A stretch of 64,000 bases of DNA, from assembly GCF_025377685.1 (NCBI RefSeq), contig NZ_JACEHK010000010.1, positions 310,001-374,000 of the forward strand, read 5' to 3'. The stretch's first letter is position 1. Each line of letters begins with the position of its first letter. A program made the position numbers and the translations under genes. The notes below the pieces were generated by a model, which saw nothing but the letters and a program-made list of their open reading frames with translations, was not told the DNA's origin and did no database searches. Positions 37,588-46,422 of the stretch are shown here, one piece after another. The stretch is from Anaerobacillus sp. CMMVII. GTDB taxonomy: Bacteria; Bacillota; Bacilli; Bacillales; Anaerobacillaceae.

Positions 37588-38850
37588 ATGAATATAGGAC
37601 TAAAAAAATCGTTGCAGTTTATTGAAGAGGGGAAGATGGAAGAGGCGCTTGCCTTGTTGCAACAGGTAAATGCAACTGGTGATCACGAAACAAAATATTC
37701 TGTAGCAGAAATTTACTATGAATTAGGATTAGTAGATTTAGCTAAAGCAATCATCGAAGAGCTTTTACTACTATACCCTGATGAGGGTGAACTATATACT
37801 TTTATGGCTGAGCTATTAATAGACTTAGATGAGGAAGATGAAGCTATTGAAATTCTTTTGGAAATTAAAGAAAGTGATCCTGTGTTTGTTCAAGGGCAAC
37901 TTCTATTAGCAGATCTGTACCAACTTCAAGGATTAGATGAAGTGGCTGAACAAAAACTATTAAGTGCAGAAGCGTTAGTTCCTGATGAGCCAGTCGTTTT
38001 ATTTGGTTTAGGGGAATTTTACTTGTTTAGAGGTGATTACTTAAAATCAATCCCTTACTATAAAAGAGTTTTACCTTTCCAGGAAGAGTTAGATGGAACA
38101 AATATTGCTTTACGTTTAGCTGAGGCATACAGCGCGAGTGGAGCCTTTGAAGAGGCGTTGACGTTTTATGAAAAAGGAATTAGCGATGATTCACCAATTG
38201 ATGCTCATTTCGGCTATGGTTACACAGCGTTTCAAATAGGTGAATACACGACAGCAATTGCTCATTTTGAAAAAGTAATAGACATGGACGAGAGCTATTC
38301 AAGCGTTTATTCCTACCTAGGAGAAGCCTATGAAGAAGAAGGTAAAATCTATGAAGCTTTACAAATTTTTAAAAAGGGAATTGAGATTGATGAGTTTAAT
38401 GAAGCACTATACGTTCAAGGAGCGAGAGTTTCGTTAAACAACGGCTATATTGATGAGGGTGAAAGTTACTTAAGGAAAGTGTTAGCGATTAATCCAAGCA
38501 ACTTTGAGGGGGCAAAGATGCTCGCTAGTTTATTGAAGAAGGAAGAACGTTTTGAAGACCTTCAAGAATTAATTAATTTTTTAAAGGAGCAAGGCGAAGA
38601 AGATCCACTATTTGATTGGTTTCTAGCAACTGCTAAGCGAAACCTAGATGATGATCCTAATGTTATCGAAAATTATGAAGAAATTTTTGAGCAACTCTCA
38701 TATGACAGTGACTTCTTAGAGGAATTTGGACAAGTCCTTTTAGAAAATGGATTCCTAAAAAAGGCAATCAATATCTTTGAAATGGCACTTAAATTAGACC
38801 CTTCAAAAGATGAACTAAAACAATTACTGTTTGAATTAGAGAATGATTGA
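37588..38850 (+). CDS. ypiA: TPR protein YpiA
   Basis: A 420-residue soluble protein made almost wholly of tetratricopeptide repeats (for example AEIYYELGLVDLAKAIIEEL, GYTAFQIGEYTTAIAHFEKV, EAYEEEGKIYEALQIFKKGI). B. subtilis YpiA has the same size and place next to ypiB, and has been linked with ClpC-dependent turnover of MurAA. TPRs imply protein binding. ATG follows GGATAGGAG. Confidence 0.85.
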   Translation: MNIGLKKSLQFIEEGKMEEALALLQQVNATGDHETKYSVAEIYYELGLVDLAKAIIEELLLLYPDEGELYTFMAELLIDLDEEDEAIEILLEIKESDPVFVQGQLLLADLYQLQGLDEVAEQKLLSAEALVPDEPVVLFGLGEFYLFRGDYLKSIPYYKRVLPFQEELDGTNIALRLAEAYSASGAFEEALTFYEKGISDDSPIDAHFGYGYTAFQIGEYTTAIAHFEKVIDMDESYSSVYSYLGEAYEEEGKIYEALQIFKKGIEIDEFNEALYVQGARVSLNNGYIDEGESYLRKVLAINPSNFEGAKMLASLLKKEERFEDLQELINFLKEQGEEDPLFDWFLATAKRNLDDDPNVIENYEEIFEQLSYDSDFLEEFGQVLLENGFLKKAINIFEMALKLDPSKDELKQLLFELEND

Positions 38851-38918
38851 TCATACAGTTATGAATAAATCAGCAGCTACTTAGTGATATGTGGGGTAAA
38901 AAGATTATGATATTTATT

Positions 38919-39209
38919 GGCTGTTTTCGTAAACTTTGATGCTTTTAGGTCGTCTTTTGAGAATAAATAAGCTTCACGCAAGCATGAAGAACCAAGCATT
39001 CGCTTGGTTACGACCTAAAAGCTAGTAGCAACGACTTTTTAGAAAAGAGCGTTTGCCAGAGATTATTGCTTTTAAATTTGCTAGTAATGACAAGAGATAT
39101 ATCAAGGTCTCAGGGGCATCTTTTCTAACATGCGATGGCTGTAAACATATAAATAGGAACGATTATTTTAATCGGTATCTAAAAAGCCACAATATTTACG
39201 AAAAGAGCC
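38919..39209. mobile_element. Short inverted-repeat element, 291-bp composite copy
   Basis: Bounded by exact TATTTATT octamers (38911-38918 and 39210-39217). The left third resembles the 97-bp type, including an AGAAAAGAGCG end at about 39044-39054, and the rest resembles the 162-bp copy at 1439 (ATATATCAAGGTCTC, CATCTTTTCTAACAT, GCCACAATATTTACGAAAAGAGCC). It thus looks like two elements joined into one mobile unit. It fills most of the 433-base gap between ypiA and the next gene. Confidence 0.83.
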
Positions 39210-39283
39210 TATTTATTAAATAAGAAATAAAAAAAAGTTCATACTATAGAATAGTAATCCTAGATGAGAGTACGGTGAATAGT

Positions 39284-40315
39284 ATGAACTTAATGGATGT
39301 CCTGCTTTTTCAAGATAGAAATGAATTAATCAAACTAGTAAAAGAGAGAGAAGTCGCCTTTAACCTTAATTCTAAACGAGAATTGGTAGAAGTACTTTAT
39401 CCGATGCTACTAAATTCCGAACACATTTCTGCGAAATTTGACTCTCTTACTAACGAAGCTCAAAAGATTGTTTTAGCCTTATGCTACGACCAAAAGCTGT
39501 TTCTATCCAAAGAAGAGTTATACGGTTTAACACCCAGTCTAGATACAATTACTTTTCAAAAGGTAATTGAGGAACTTACTGCAAATGGATTTTTATTTTG
39601 TTATGTGAATCGTAATTATTTGATTCCTTCGCAAATTAAAAAGCAGTTAGTACGTTCAATACATTTAAAAATTGAAGACTATCGTTTAGTCTTACCGGCT
39701 ACGGCTCTTGATGCTGAGATTAGCATTGTCAATGATTTATTTGTATTTATTGATTATGTGCAAGAGAAGCCATTGTCACTGACAAAAACAGGAGTTATTT
39801 ATAAAAAAGACTTTCAATCAATGATGAATCATTTTAGATACAAAGAAACACTTCCAAATGAACAATGGCGGTTTGGCTATGGTCGCCGCTTTTCTCAATA
39901 TCCGGATCGTTTTTCATTGTTATATGATTTTTGTTTTGAAAATGGTTGGCTTCTTGAAAAAGAAGGGGTGCTTACGGTACAGCCTTGTGTTGAAGACCTA
40001 TATGACATGCGGCTACCACAGTTGATGAAAAGTATTATCACGTACTGGCAAAAACTTTATCGTCGACCATTTCCTACTGTGCGACTCTTATATCAAATTC
40101 TTTTGGATTCACTAACAGAGGGTGAAGCCCTTGAAGAAGAACCACTTATCTCCTTCCTCACCCCTTTTGTAAATGAGTACTATTTTGATAACAAAGAGGA
40201 TATTATTACAAAACGTTTTTTTTATATGCTTGAATACATGGATGTCATCAAGAGGGTAGAGTTTCATAACATTTCTGGATTTACCGTGGGTCCGAGTCTG
40301 AAATTTCTGAAGTAA
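39284..40315 (+). CDS. Unknown protein with winged-helix-like segment
   Basis: A 343-residue soluble protein not recognised. The N-terminal half (MDVLLFQDRNELIKLVKERE, then an alternating helix-strand stretch from about residues 60-125 ending NGFLFCYVNRNYLIPSQIKK) looks like winged-helix DNA- or protein-binding modules. No catalytic motif is seen. GGTGA is five bases before ATG 39284. It is inserted between ypiA and ypiB, which are adjacent in B. subtilis, and follows a mobile element. Confidence 0.6.
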   Translation: MNLMDVLLFQDRNELIKLVKEREVAFNLNSKRELVEVLYPMLLNSEHISAKFDSLTNEAQKIVLALCYDQKLFLSKEELYGLTPSLDTITFQKVIEELTANGFLFCYVNRNYLIPSQIKKQLVRSIHLKIEDYRLVLPATALDAEISIVNDLFVFIDYVQEKPLSLTKTGVIYKKDFQSMMNHFRYKETLPNEQWRFGYGRRFSQYPDRFSLLYDFCFENGWLLEKEGVLTVQPCVEDLYDMRLPQLMKSIITYWQKLYRRPFPTVRLLYQILLDSLTEGEALEEEPLISFLTPFVNEYYFDNKEDIITKRFFYMLEYMDVIKRVEFHNISGFTVGPSLKFLK

Positions 40316-40517
40316 TAGTTAATATTAAAAAATATCTGTTTTTTAGAGGAATTTTGACTTTGTAAACGAATAAATACATAGTAAGGATTTTTAGAAGAAA
40401 ACAGATTAAACGTGGGGTGCAAGAGCAGATTCTAGCGCTTTGTTTTAAAAGAAAGTATCGTGATTTAATAGATAATGTCAGCTCTAGCGCTTTTCTTAAT
40501 AGGGGAGGGGAAATGAT

Positions 40518-41069
40518 ATGAGTAGCACGATCTCAGTTTTAGAAAAAAAAGATTTTTTAAAGTGGTTTTTAAACAATTATCAGTTAAAACGAAGAGAATG
40601 TGCCTGGTTGCTAAATTACTTAATGAGTGACGACCACCTAATGGAAAAAGTTCACTTTGTAGAAAATGCTGAATACTGCCCAAAATCTTTAATCATTTCG
40701 GCTAATGACGTCGATTGTATCCCTTTTAGCTTCCACAAACGACAACACGTCACGATGGATGCGGAAAAATCATTCCATGATATTCGCTTAAACAAAGAAG
40801 AGGAAATCTATATTCAACTTAATTTTAAAAATGCTAAAACAAATCCTCAATACGTATCAGTTCTAGAAGATAATCCGTTTACCCCAATCGACAAGGAAAC
40901 AGAAAAAATCTTCAGTTTATTTGCAGACTTAATTATTGACCAAGCGAAATATCAATTTGAAAAAACGCGACTTCTTCAGTTGATTGATGAAGCTTTGGAT
41001 ACTGGGGATAAAGAAAGTTTTCTTAAATATAGTGCCATGTTAGCAAATATAAAAGCCCTTAAAGAATAA
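40518..41069 (+). CDS. ypiB: UPF0302 family protein YpiB (ReoY-like)
   Basis: A 183-residue protein, UPF0302 domain (KDFLKWFLNNYQLKRRECAWLLNYL...AEYCPKSLIISA) with a C-terminal IDEAL-type segment (LLQLIDEALDTGDKESFLKYSAM). The Listeria homolog ReoY promotes ClpCP degradation of MurA and so tunes peptidoglycan synthesis; YpiB likely does likewise. ATG follows GGGGAGGGG. A terminator overlaps its stop. Confidence 0.88.
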   Translation: MSSTISVLEKKDFLKWFLNNYQLKRRECAWLLNYLMSDDHLMEKVHFVENAEYCPKSLIISANDVDCIPFSFHKRQHVTMDAEKSFHDIRLNKEEEIYIQLNFKNAKTNPQYVSVLEDNPFTPIDKETEKIFSLFADLIIDQAKYQFEKTRLLQLIDEALDTGDKESFLKYSAMLANIKALKE

Positions 41070-41083
41070 GGGCTTTTATATTT
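41045..41083. terminator. Bidirectional terminator overlapping the ypiB stop
   Basis: AAATATAAAAGCCCTT is the exact reverse complement of AAGGGCTTTTATATTT, with a 7-base loop that carries the last codons of ypiB. Confidence 0.85.
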
Positions 41084-41198
41084 GTTTATATTATACAAGG
41101 AATAGATTTATAAAAGAGGAAATGCTTCAATTTTGTGGTTAACTTTCCCATTAGGTATAATATAGAGGAGTCAAACCATAGAGGAGGAATTAAAAGCA

Positions 41199-41675
41199 AT
41201 GAAGTGGCAAGCAAAGGAAATTGATCTTTATTTACAAGCGAAGGAATACGTGGACACGGCGATTCTTTCACTTGTTCCAATTAACTGGGGAAGTGAGATT
41301 AAAAGTACTGTTCAAATGGGTGAATTTATCACGTTAATCAGTGATGAGCTAGAGAGACAATTTAAAGGAAGAGTGCTCCAATTCCCATCATTTACATATT
41401 TGAAAACAGAAGGTCTAGATGAGCGTTTACAAAGGGTCAATGCCTTAGATGAGCACTTAAAGAGCAATGGCTTTGAACATATTATTTACGTAACATCTGA
41501 TATTGAGTGGAAGCAGATTGAGGGCGATATGATGGATACATTACTTTGGATCCCGTCGATTCCGTTAGAACATATGGAGCAAAAATACAAAATGGAAACA
41601 CTTTCTAACCAAATTAAGCAAATGTTACCAATTCTTACTAATAAGTGGCAAAAACCGAAAAATGAAGAGAATTAA
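41199..41675 (+). CDS. ypiF: DUF2487 family protein YpiF
   Basis: A 158-residue soluble protein beginning MKWQAKEIDLYLQAKEYVDT and including GEFITLISDELERQFKGRV, matching YpiF, which precedes qcrA in Bacillus. Function unknown. ATG follows GAGGAGG. The qcr promoter lies just downstream, so it is probably a separate unit. Confidence 0.85.
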   Translation: MKWQAKEIDLYLQAKEYVDTAILSLVPINWGSEIKSTVQMGEFITLISDELERQFKGRVLQFPSFTYLKTEGLDERLQRVNALDEHLKSNGFEHIIYVTSDIEWKQIEGDMMDTLLWIPSIPLEHMEQKYKMETLSNQIKQMLPILTNKWQKPKNEEN

Positions 41676-41688
41676 CTCTATCATTTTA

Positions 41689-41718
41689 TTGACAGTGATA
41701 ATGTTATTAAAGTATCAT
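41689..41718 (+). promoter_or_regulatory. Sigma-A promoter of qcrABC
   Basis: TTGACA (41689-41694), 18-base spacer, TATCAT (41713-41718). A further TATAAT near 41735 might be a second -10. Confidence 0.6.
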
Positions 41719-41792
41719 GATTATGTCCTAGTATAATGAGTATTACAATAGTCCGGAGGGACTTATAATAAAATGTTGGGAGGGAAATGTAA

Positions 41793-42293
41793 GTGAGTGA
41801 AAAAGAGCATAAAGTTTCAAGACGTCAGTTCTTGAACTATACGTTAACAGGTGTTGGAGGATTTATGGCTGCAGGTATTACGTTACCGTTGGTTCGTTTT
41901 GCCCTCGATCCAGCTTTACAAACAGGCGCAGAAACGGACATGGTAGCTGTAGCCCAAGTAAGCCAACTTTCAAATGAACCGAAGCGATTTGACTTTAAAA
42001 TAGACCAAGTTGATGCTTGGTATGAATCAGAAGTCTCTAGATCTGCTTGGATTTATGAGGAAGGCGGAAAAATTATTGCACTTTCGCCAGTTTGTACACA
42101 TTTAGGCTGTACAGTTGACTGGAATACAAGTGATGAGCATCAAAATCGCTTCTTCTGCCCATGTCATTATGGTGCTTTTGAGAAGGATGGTAAGAACGTT
42201 GACCGTACTCCGCCAACACAACCGTTATTTGTGTATGACTTAGAAGTACGAGACGGCACTGTTTATTTAGGAAGACCAAGACCACAAGTGTAA
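41793..42293 (+). CDS. qcrA: Menaquinol:cytochrome c reductase Rieske iron-sulfur subunit
   Basis: Carries the 2Fe-2S centre that accepts electrons from menaquinol. The twin-arginine-type anchor SRRQFLNYTLTGVGGFMAAG is followed by the Rieske ligands CTHLGC and CPCHYGAF; 166 residues. GTG start after GGGAGG. First gene of qcrABC. Confidence 0.96.
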   Translation: MSEKEHKVSRRQFLNYTLTGVGGFMAAGITLPLVRFALDPALQTGAETDMVAVAQVSQLSNEPKRFDFKIDQVDAWYESEVSRSAWIYEEGGKIIALSPVCTHLGCTVDWNTSDEHQNRFFCPCHYGAFEKDGKNVDRTPPTQPLFVYDLEVRDGTVYLGRPRPQV

Positions 42294-42306
42294 GGAGGCG
42301 TAATCA

Positions 42307-42978
42307 ATGTTAAATAAGATTTATAATTGGGTAGACGAACGACTTGATATTACGCCTATGTGGCGTGATATTGCTGATCATGAAGTGCCAGAGCATGTTA
42401 ATCCGGCGCATCACTTTTCAGCATTTGTATATTGCTTTGGGGGCTTAACATTTTTCATTACAGTTATTCAAATCTTATCTGGTATGTTTTTAACAATGTA
42501 TTATGTACCAGATATCATTAATGCTTATCAATCTGTTTATTACTTACAAAATGAAGTTACGTTTGGAGTTATCGTACGTGGAATGCATCACTGGGGTGCT
42601 AGTTTAGTAATTGTAATGATGTTCTTACATACATTACGTGTTTTCTTTACAGGATCGTACAAAAAACCTCGTGAGTTAAACTGGATTGTAGGGGTACTTA
42701 TTTTCTTTGTTATGTTAGGTTTAGGTTTTACAGGTTACTTACTTCCTTGGGATATGAAAGCTTACTTTGCAACAGTTGTAGGCCTTCAGATTGCTGAAAG
42801 TGCACCTCTAATTGGAGGATTTGCGAAGACATTATTAGCAGGTGGAGAAATTATTGGGGCTCAAACGCTAACTAGATTCTTTGCGATCCATGTATTCTTC
42901 TTACCAGGTGCTTTACTTGGTTTACTTGGAGCTCACTTTGTGATGATCCGTAAACAAGGGATTTCTGGACCACTTTAA
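42307..42978 (+). CDS. qcrB: Menaquinol:cytochrome c reductase cytochrome b subunit
   Basis: Cytochrome b6-type membrane protein with four helices that binds hemes b. Heme histidines are seen in GMHHWGASLVIVMMFLHTLRVF and FFAIHVFFLPG, plus GFTGYLLPWDMKAY. 223 residues. Thirteen bases after qcrA with AAGGAGG. Confidence 0.96.
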   Translation: MLNKIYNWVDERLDITPMWRDIADHEVPEHVNPAHHFSAFVYCFGGLTFFITVIQILSGMFLTMYYVPDIINAYQSVYYLQNEVTFGVIVRGMHHWGASLVIVMMFLHTLRVFFTGSYKKPRELNWIVGVLIFFVMLGLGFTGYLLPWDMKAYFATVVGLQIAESAPLIGGFAKTLLAGGEIIGAQTLTRFFAIHVFFLPGALLGLLGAHFVMIRKQGISGPL

Positions 42979-43017
42979 AAAACATTCGTTAAGATAAGGC
43001 GAAAAGGAGGGAAAACT

Positions 43018-43794
43018 ATGCATCGTGGGAAAGGAATGAAATTTGTCGGGGACTCTCGTGTACCGGCAGAAAGAACACCGAACATTCCTAAGGATTATTC
43101 CGAATACCCTGGGAAAACAGAAGCATTCTGGCCAAACTTTCTACTTAAAGAATGGATGGTTGGTGCAGTTTTCTTAGTTGGTTATTTAATGTTAACAGTG
43201 AGTCATTATTCACCACTTGAACGAGTGGCGGATCCAACTGACGCTAGTTATATTCCATTACCAGACTGGTATTTCTTATTTTTGTATCAATTATTGAAAT
43301 ATGAGTTTGCTTCAGGGGATTACACAGTTCTGGGAGCAGTAGTTATTCCGGGAATTGCTTTTGGTGCGTTATTACTTGCGCCATTCTTAGATAGAGGACC
43401 AGAACGTCGTCCAATTAAGCGACCAATTGCTTCAGGTTTAATGTTGCTTGCAATTGCTTCTATTATTTGGTTAACGTACGAATCAGTTGCTAACCATGAC
43501 TGGGAAGCTGCTGCTAAACAAGGTGCAATTGTAGAAGAAAAGCAAATCGATATGGAACATGAAGGCTATCAGATCTGGCTTACTCAAGGTTCTTGTATTA
43601 ACTGTCATGGTGAAAATATGGCTGGTAACCCTGGGGTTGCTCCATCAGTATTTGAACATGGCTATACAAAAGAAGAGATCATTGACATTATTGTAAATGG
43701 TAAGGGTATTATGTCAGGTGGGTTATTTACTGGTACGGATGAAGAACTTGAAATCTTAGCAGAATACATAGCTGCTGATGGTACACCTGAATAA
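43018..43794 (+). CDS. qcrC: Menaquinol:cytochrome c reductase subunit IV-cytochrome c fusion
   Basis: The N-terminal half matches cytochrome b6f subunit IV (PLPDWYFLFLYQLLKYEF) and the C-terminal domain carries the heme c motif CINCH at about residue 194. This fused form is typical of Bacillus b6c complexes, which hand electrons to a cytochrome c oxidase. 258 residues. A strong terminator follows. Confidence 0.96.
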   Translation: MHRGKGMKFVGDSRVPAERTPNIPKDYSEYPGKTEAFWPNFLLKEWMVGAVFLVGYLMLTVSHYSPLERVADPTDASYIPLPDWYFLFLYQLLKYEFASGDYTVLGAVVIPGIAFGALLLAPFLDRGPERRPIKRPIASGLMLLAIASIIWLTYESVANHDWEAAAKQGAIVEEKQIDMEHEGYQIWLTQGSCINCHGENMAGNPGVAPSVFEHGYTKEEIIDIIVNGKGIMSGGLFTGTDEELEILAEYIAADGTPE

Positions 43795-43798
43795 AGTT

Positions 43799-43831
43799 GA
43801 AAAAAGCTGACATTTTTGTCAGCTTTTTTTG
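43799..43831 (+). terminator. Terminator of qcrABC
   Basis: AAAAAAGCTGACA/GTCAGCTTTTTTT stem with a T-rich loop and T tail. Confidence 0.88.
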
Positions 43832-43930
43832 TAAGTGAAGGGTATGGTAAAATATAGAAAAGGTGCTATGCCACTCACAACAAGAGTGGAAAAATAATAA
43901 CAATACATACTTATGATTAGGAGATATGCA

Positions 43931-44527
43931 ATGATTAATTATTTTATTCGGATGCTCAGGGAACCTTGGGTTCTTTTTATTTTACTAGTTGCAAATCTAT
44001 TAGGGACAATTTATGGATATTGGTGGTACAAAGAACAGTTGGCGATAACACCAGCTCAATTTTATATATTTGTTCCTGATAGCCCAACTGCTAGTCTATT
44101 TTTAGTGTTTGTGCTTGCTGCGTTTCTACTGAAGAAAAATTGGCCATTAATGGAGGCGTTTGCAGCAGTAACCCTAATTAAATATGGAGTTTGGGCAGTT
44201 GTGATGAATATTGCTGCAGGGGTGGCTGGTGCGACATTATCCTGGCAAAACTATATGTTAATTGCCTCGCACCTAGCAATGGCTGTACAGGCATTACTTT
44301 TCGCGCCATATTTCCGTATTAAACCGTGGCACCTTGTAGTCGTCTCAGTCTGGACTTTACATAATGATATCATTGATTACGTATTTGGGATGCACCCTTG
44401 GGTCTCGAGGGTATTACTAGATTACATTGCAGAGATAGGTTATTTTACTTTTTGGTTGAGTATCCTTTCAATTGTATTAGTTTATCTATTTGCTGTAAGA
44501 AAAAATCGTTTTAAGCTTAATTTATAG
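43931..44527 (+). CDS. ypjA: DUF1405 membrane protein YpjA
   Basis: A 198-residue integral membrane protein with about six helices; contains EPWVLFILLVANLLGTIYGYWWY and WTLHNDIIDYVFGMHPWV, as in YpjA. Function unknown. ATG 43931 lies six bases after TTAGGAGA. Next to qcrABC and ypjB as in B. subtilis. Confidence 0.87.
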   Translation: MINYFIRMLREPWVLFILLVANLLGTIYGYWWYKEQLAITPAQFYIFVPDSPTASLFLVFVLAAFLLKKNWPLMEAFAAVTLIKYGVWAVVMNIAAGVAGATLSWQNYMLIASHLAMAVQALLFAPYFRIKPWHLVVVSVWTLHNDIIDYVFGMHPWVSRVLLDYIAEIGYFTFWLSILSIVLVYLFAVRKNRFKLNL

Positions 44528-44584
44528 GTCTACTCTTGTCCAACTCTTCATAGGATTTAATTAGAAAGAAGAGGAGGGACAGGC

Positions 44585-45373
44585 ATGCACAAGAAGATGC
44601 TCGTTTTTATTTGGTTATTTTTTCTTGTTTTTACTACTCAAGTTCATGCTGAAAAGGACTTAGATCAAGATGCGTGGCGGAATCTAAATCACACGGCTGA
44701 TAAGGTTCTTCAGCTCGTTAAGGAAGAAAAATATAGCGATGCAAAACAATTGATGGACTTTTTTTCCAAGCAATTCTTAGCTATTCGTTATGAGGATCAA
44801 GATTTATCTATGACCCATTTACGCTTAATTACAACTTCCTATGAACGTGCGATGGGGGCGGTAACTAGTGCTAATGCTAGCCACGAAGAGCGAATTTTGG
44901 CTGTTTCTGAATTTCGTTTAGTAATTGATGCTCTCGTTTCGGATCATCATCCACTTTGGAAAAATACAGAGACTCAAGTGATGAATTACTTTGCAAAGAT
45001 GCGTGAAGCAATTTCTAGTGGTGAAAATAGCTCTTTTCAACATCATTTTAACGGCTTTCTACAACGTTACGCGGTTATTCGTCCAGCAATCATGATAGAT
45101 CTATTACCGCATCAATTTCAAAGAATTGATTCACACGTAAAGTATGTTGAAAGATACAGAGCAACAATTATTACAGATAAGGAAAAGGCCAAGCAATTGA
45201 AATTAATGGAGGAGGACTTTGCAAGGCTTTATAAAGGCTTTGAGGAAGATCAAGCCGATCCATCTTTATGGTGGGTAATAATCTCAACAGGAGGGATGAT
45301 TTTATTGTCATTATCCTATGTAGGTTATAAGAAGTATAGAGGTGAAAAGAATAAAGTGAAGATGAAACAATGA
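44585..45373 (+). CDS. ypjB: Sporulation protein YpjB
   Basis: A 262-residue exported protein: signal peptide MLVFIWLFFLVFTTQVHAEK, a helical extracytoplasmic domain and a C-terminal membrane anchor (LWWVIISTGGMILLSLSYVGY) with a basic tail. YpjB is known as a sporulation-associated protein in Bacillus; the exact role is not clear. ATG follows GAGGAGGG. Confidence 0.83.
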   Translation: MHKKMLVFIWLFFLVFTTQVHAEKDLDQDAWRNLNHTADKVLQLVKEEKYSDAKQLMDFFSKQFLAIRYEDQDLSMTHLRLITTSYERAMGAVTSANASHEERILAVSEFRLVIDALVSDHHPLWKNTETQVMNYFAKMREAISSGENSSFQHHFNGFLQRYAVIRPAIMIDLLPHQFQRIDSHVKYVERYRATIITDKEKAKQLKLMEEDFARLYKGFEEDQADPSLWWVIISTGGMILLSLSYVGYKKYRGEKNKVKMKQ

Positions 45374-45533
45374 TACCAATCAAAGGTGCGTCACGAGGGC
45401 AGCACAATCTAGTTGAAGTGGAACGAACATTCATTCAATTGACAGGAATGAAAACTTTGACTAAAATTGATGTTAATAACTACTGAGAAGATAATCATTC
45501 TACTCAAAAAAAATTACGGAGGTTTAGACATCA

Positions 45534-46211
45534 ATGGGTTTCTTAATTTATTTTGCCTTACTTATCCTAATCCCACTATGGGCACAGATGAAGGTAAAAA
45601 GTGCGTACAAGAAGTATTCTAAAGTACCGGCTTCTTCAGGAATGACAGGAGCACAGGTAGCACGAAAGATATTGGATGATAACGGACTTTATAATGTCAC
45701 AGTAGAACCAATTCAAGGAAAACTGACGGATCATTATGACCCACGGGCAAAAGCAGTTCGCTTATCAGAAGAAAACTATTATGGCCATTCAGTTGCAGGT
45801 GCTGCTGTTGCCGCTCACGAAGTTGGTCATGCGATGCAAGACGCTGAAGAATATGCATTTTTGCGTTTCCGTCATGCGTTAGTTCCAGTAGCTAATTTTG
45901 GGTCAAACAGTGCGATCTTTATTATTTTAGCTGGTATATTAATGCAAATGTCTGGTTTACTCCTATTAGGGATTATTTTTATGGCTGGTGCCGTGTTATT
46001 CCAGTTAGTGACTTTACCAGTTGAATTTAATGCTTCTAGTCGAGCAATGGAACAAATTGTTTCAGTTGGTGTAATTCGTAACAATGAAGAGCGAGAAACT
46101 AAGAAGGTCTTGGATGCTGCGGCCTTAACATACGTAGCAGCAGCACTAGTTGCAGTCATGGAACTTTTACGTTTTGTACTAATGTATGTTGGAATGCGTA
46201 GTGATGATTAA
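45534..46211 (+). CDS. yugP: Zinc metallopeptidase, YugP family
   Basis: A 225-residue membrane-bound neutral metallopeptidase (Zn_peptidase_2). The zinc site AAHEVGHAMQDAEEYAFL is present, with an N-terminal helix and two C-terminal membrane segments. Substrate unknown. The start follows ACGGAGG. In B. subtilis yugP lies elsewhere; here it stands between ypjB and ypjC. The gap before it (45374-45533) has no supported gene. Confidence 0.88.
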   Translation: MGFLIYFALLILIPLWAQMKVKSAYKKYSKVPASSGMTGAQVARKILDDNGLYNVTVEPIQGKLTDHYDPRAKAVRLSEENYYGHSVAGAAVAAHEVGHAMQDAEEYAFLRFRHALVPVANFGSNSAIFIILAGILMQMSGLLLLGIIFMAGAVLFQLVTLPVEFNASSRAMEQIVSVGVIRNNEERETKKVLDAAALTYVAAALVAVMELLRFVLMYVGMRSDD

Positions 46212-46221
46212 TAAAGTTATT

Positions 46222-46256
46222 GATGGGTCACATTTTTTGTGGTCCATTTTTTTTTA
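46222..46256 (+). terminator. Terminator after the yugP-type gene
   Basis: TGGGTCACA/TGTGGTCCA imperfect stem followed by a run of nine T residues. Confidence 0.7.
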
Positions 46257-46315
46257 TGAATGATGATAATTAATAATTATAAATTAATAATTATAAATTA
46301 TTTATGCTGAATTAT

Positions 46316-46350
46316 GAAAACCGTTTGTGAAATTTTCACAAACGGTTTTC
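46316..46350. terminator. Perfect 16-bp hairpin between convergent genes
   Basis: GAAAACCGTTTGTGAA is the exact complement of TTCACAAACGGTTTTC, with a 3-base loop. It probably ends transcription of both yugP and ypjC. AT-rich 14-base tandem repeats (AATTAATAATTATA) lie just before it. Confidence 0.75.
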
Positions 46351-46353
46351 AAT

Positions 46354-46417
46354 TCAAAACTCAAAACTCAAAACTCAAAACTCAAAACTCAAAACTCAAA
46401 ACTCAAAACTCAAAACT
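46354..46417. repeat. Nine-copy heptamer tandem repeat TCAAAAC
   Basis: About nine uninterrupted copies of TCAAAAC end right at the 3' end of ypjC. Such runs are likely to vary in copy number by slippage. Confidence 0.92.
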
Positions 46418-46422
46418 TGTAC

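Noticed and set aside
45370-45486. 38-codon frame overlapping the ypjB stop (ATGA)
   Set aside because: The overlap suggests coupling, but there is no ribosome site and no family match; it may be chance.
46258-46315. AT-rich tandem 14-mers as a possible replication origin or plasmid iteron
   Set aside because: Only two to three copies in a convergent intergenic space with no replication gene or DnaA boxes.
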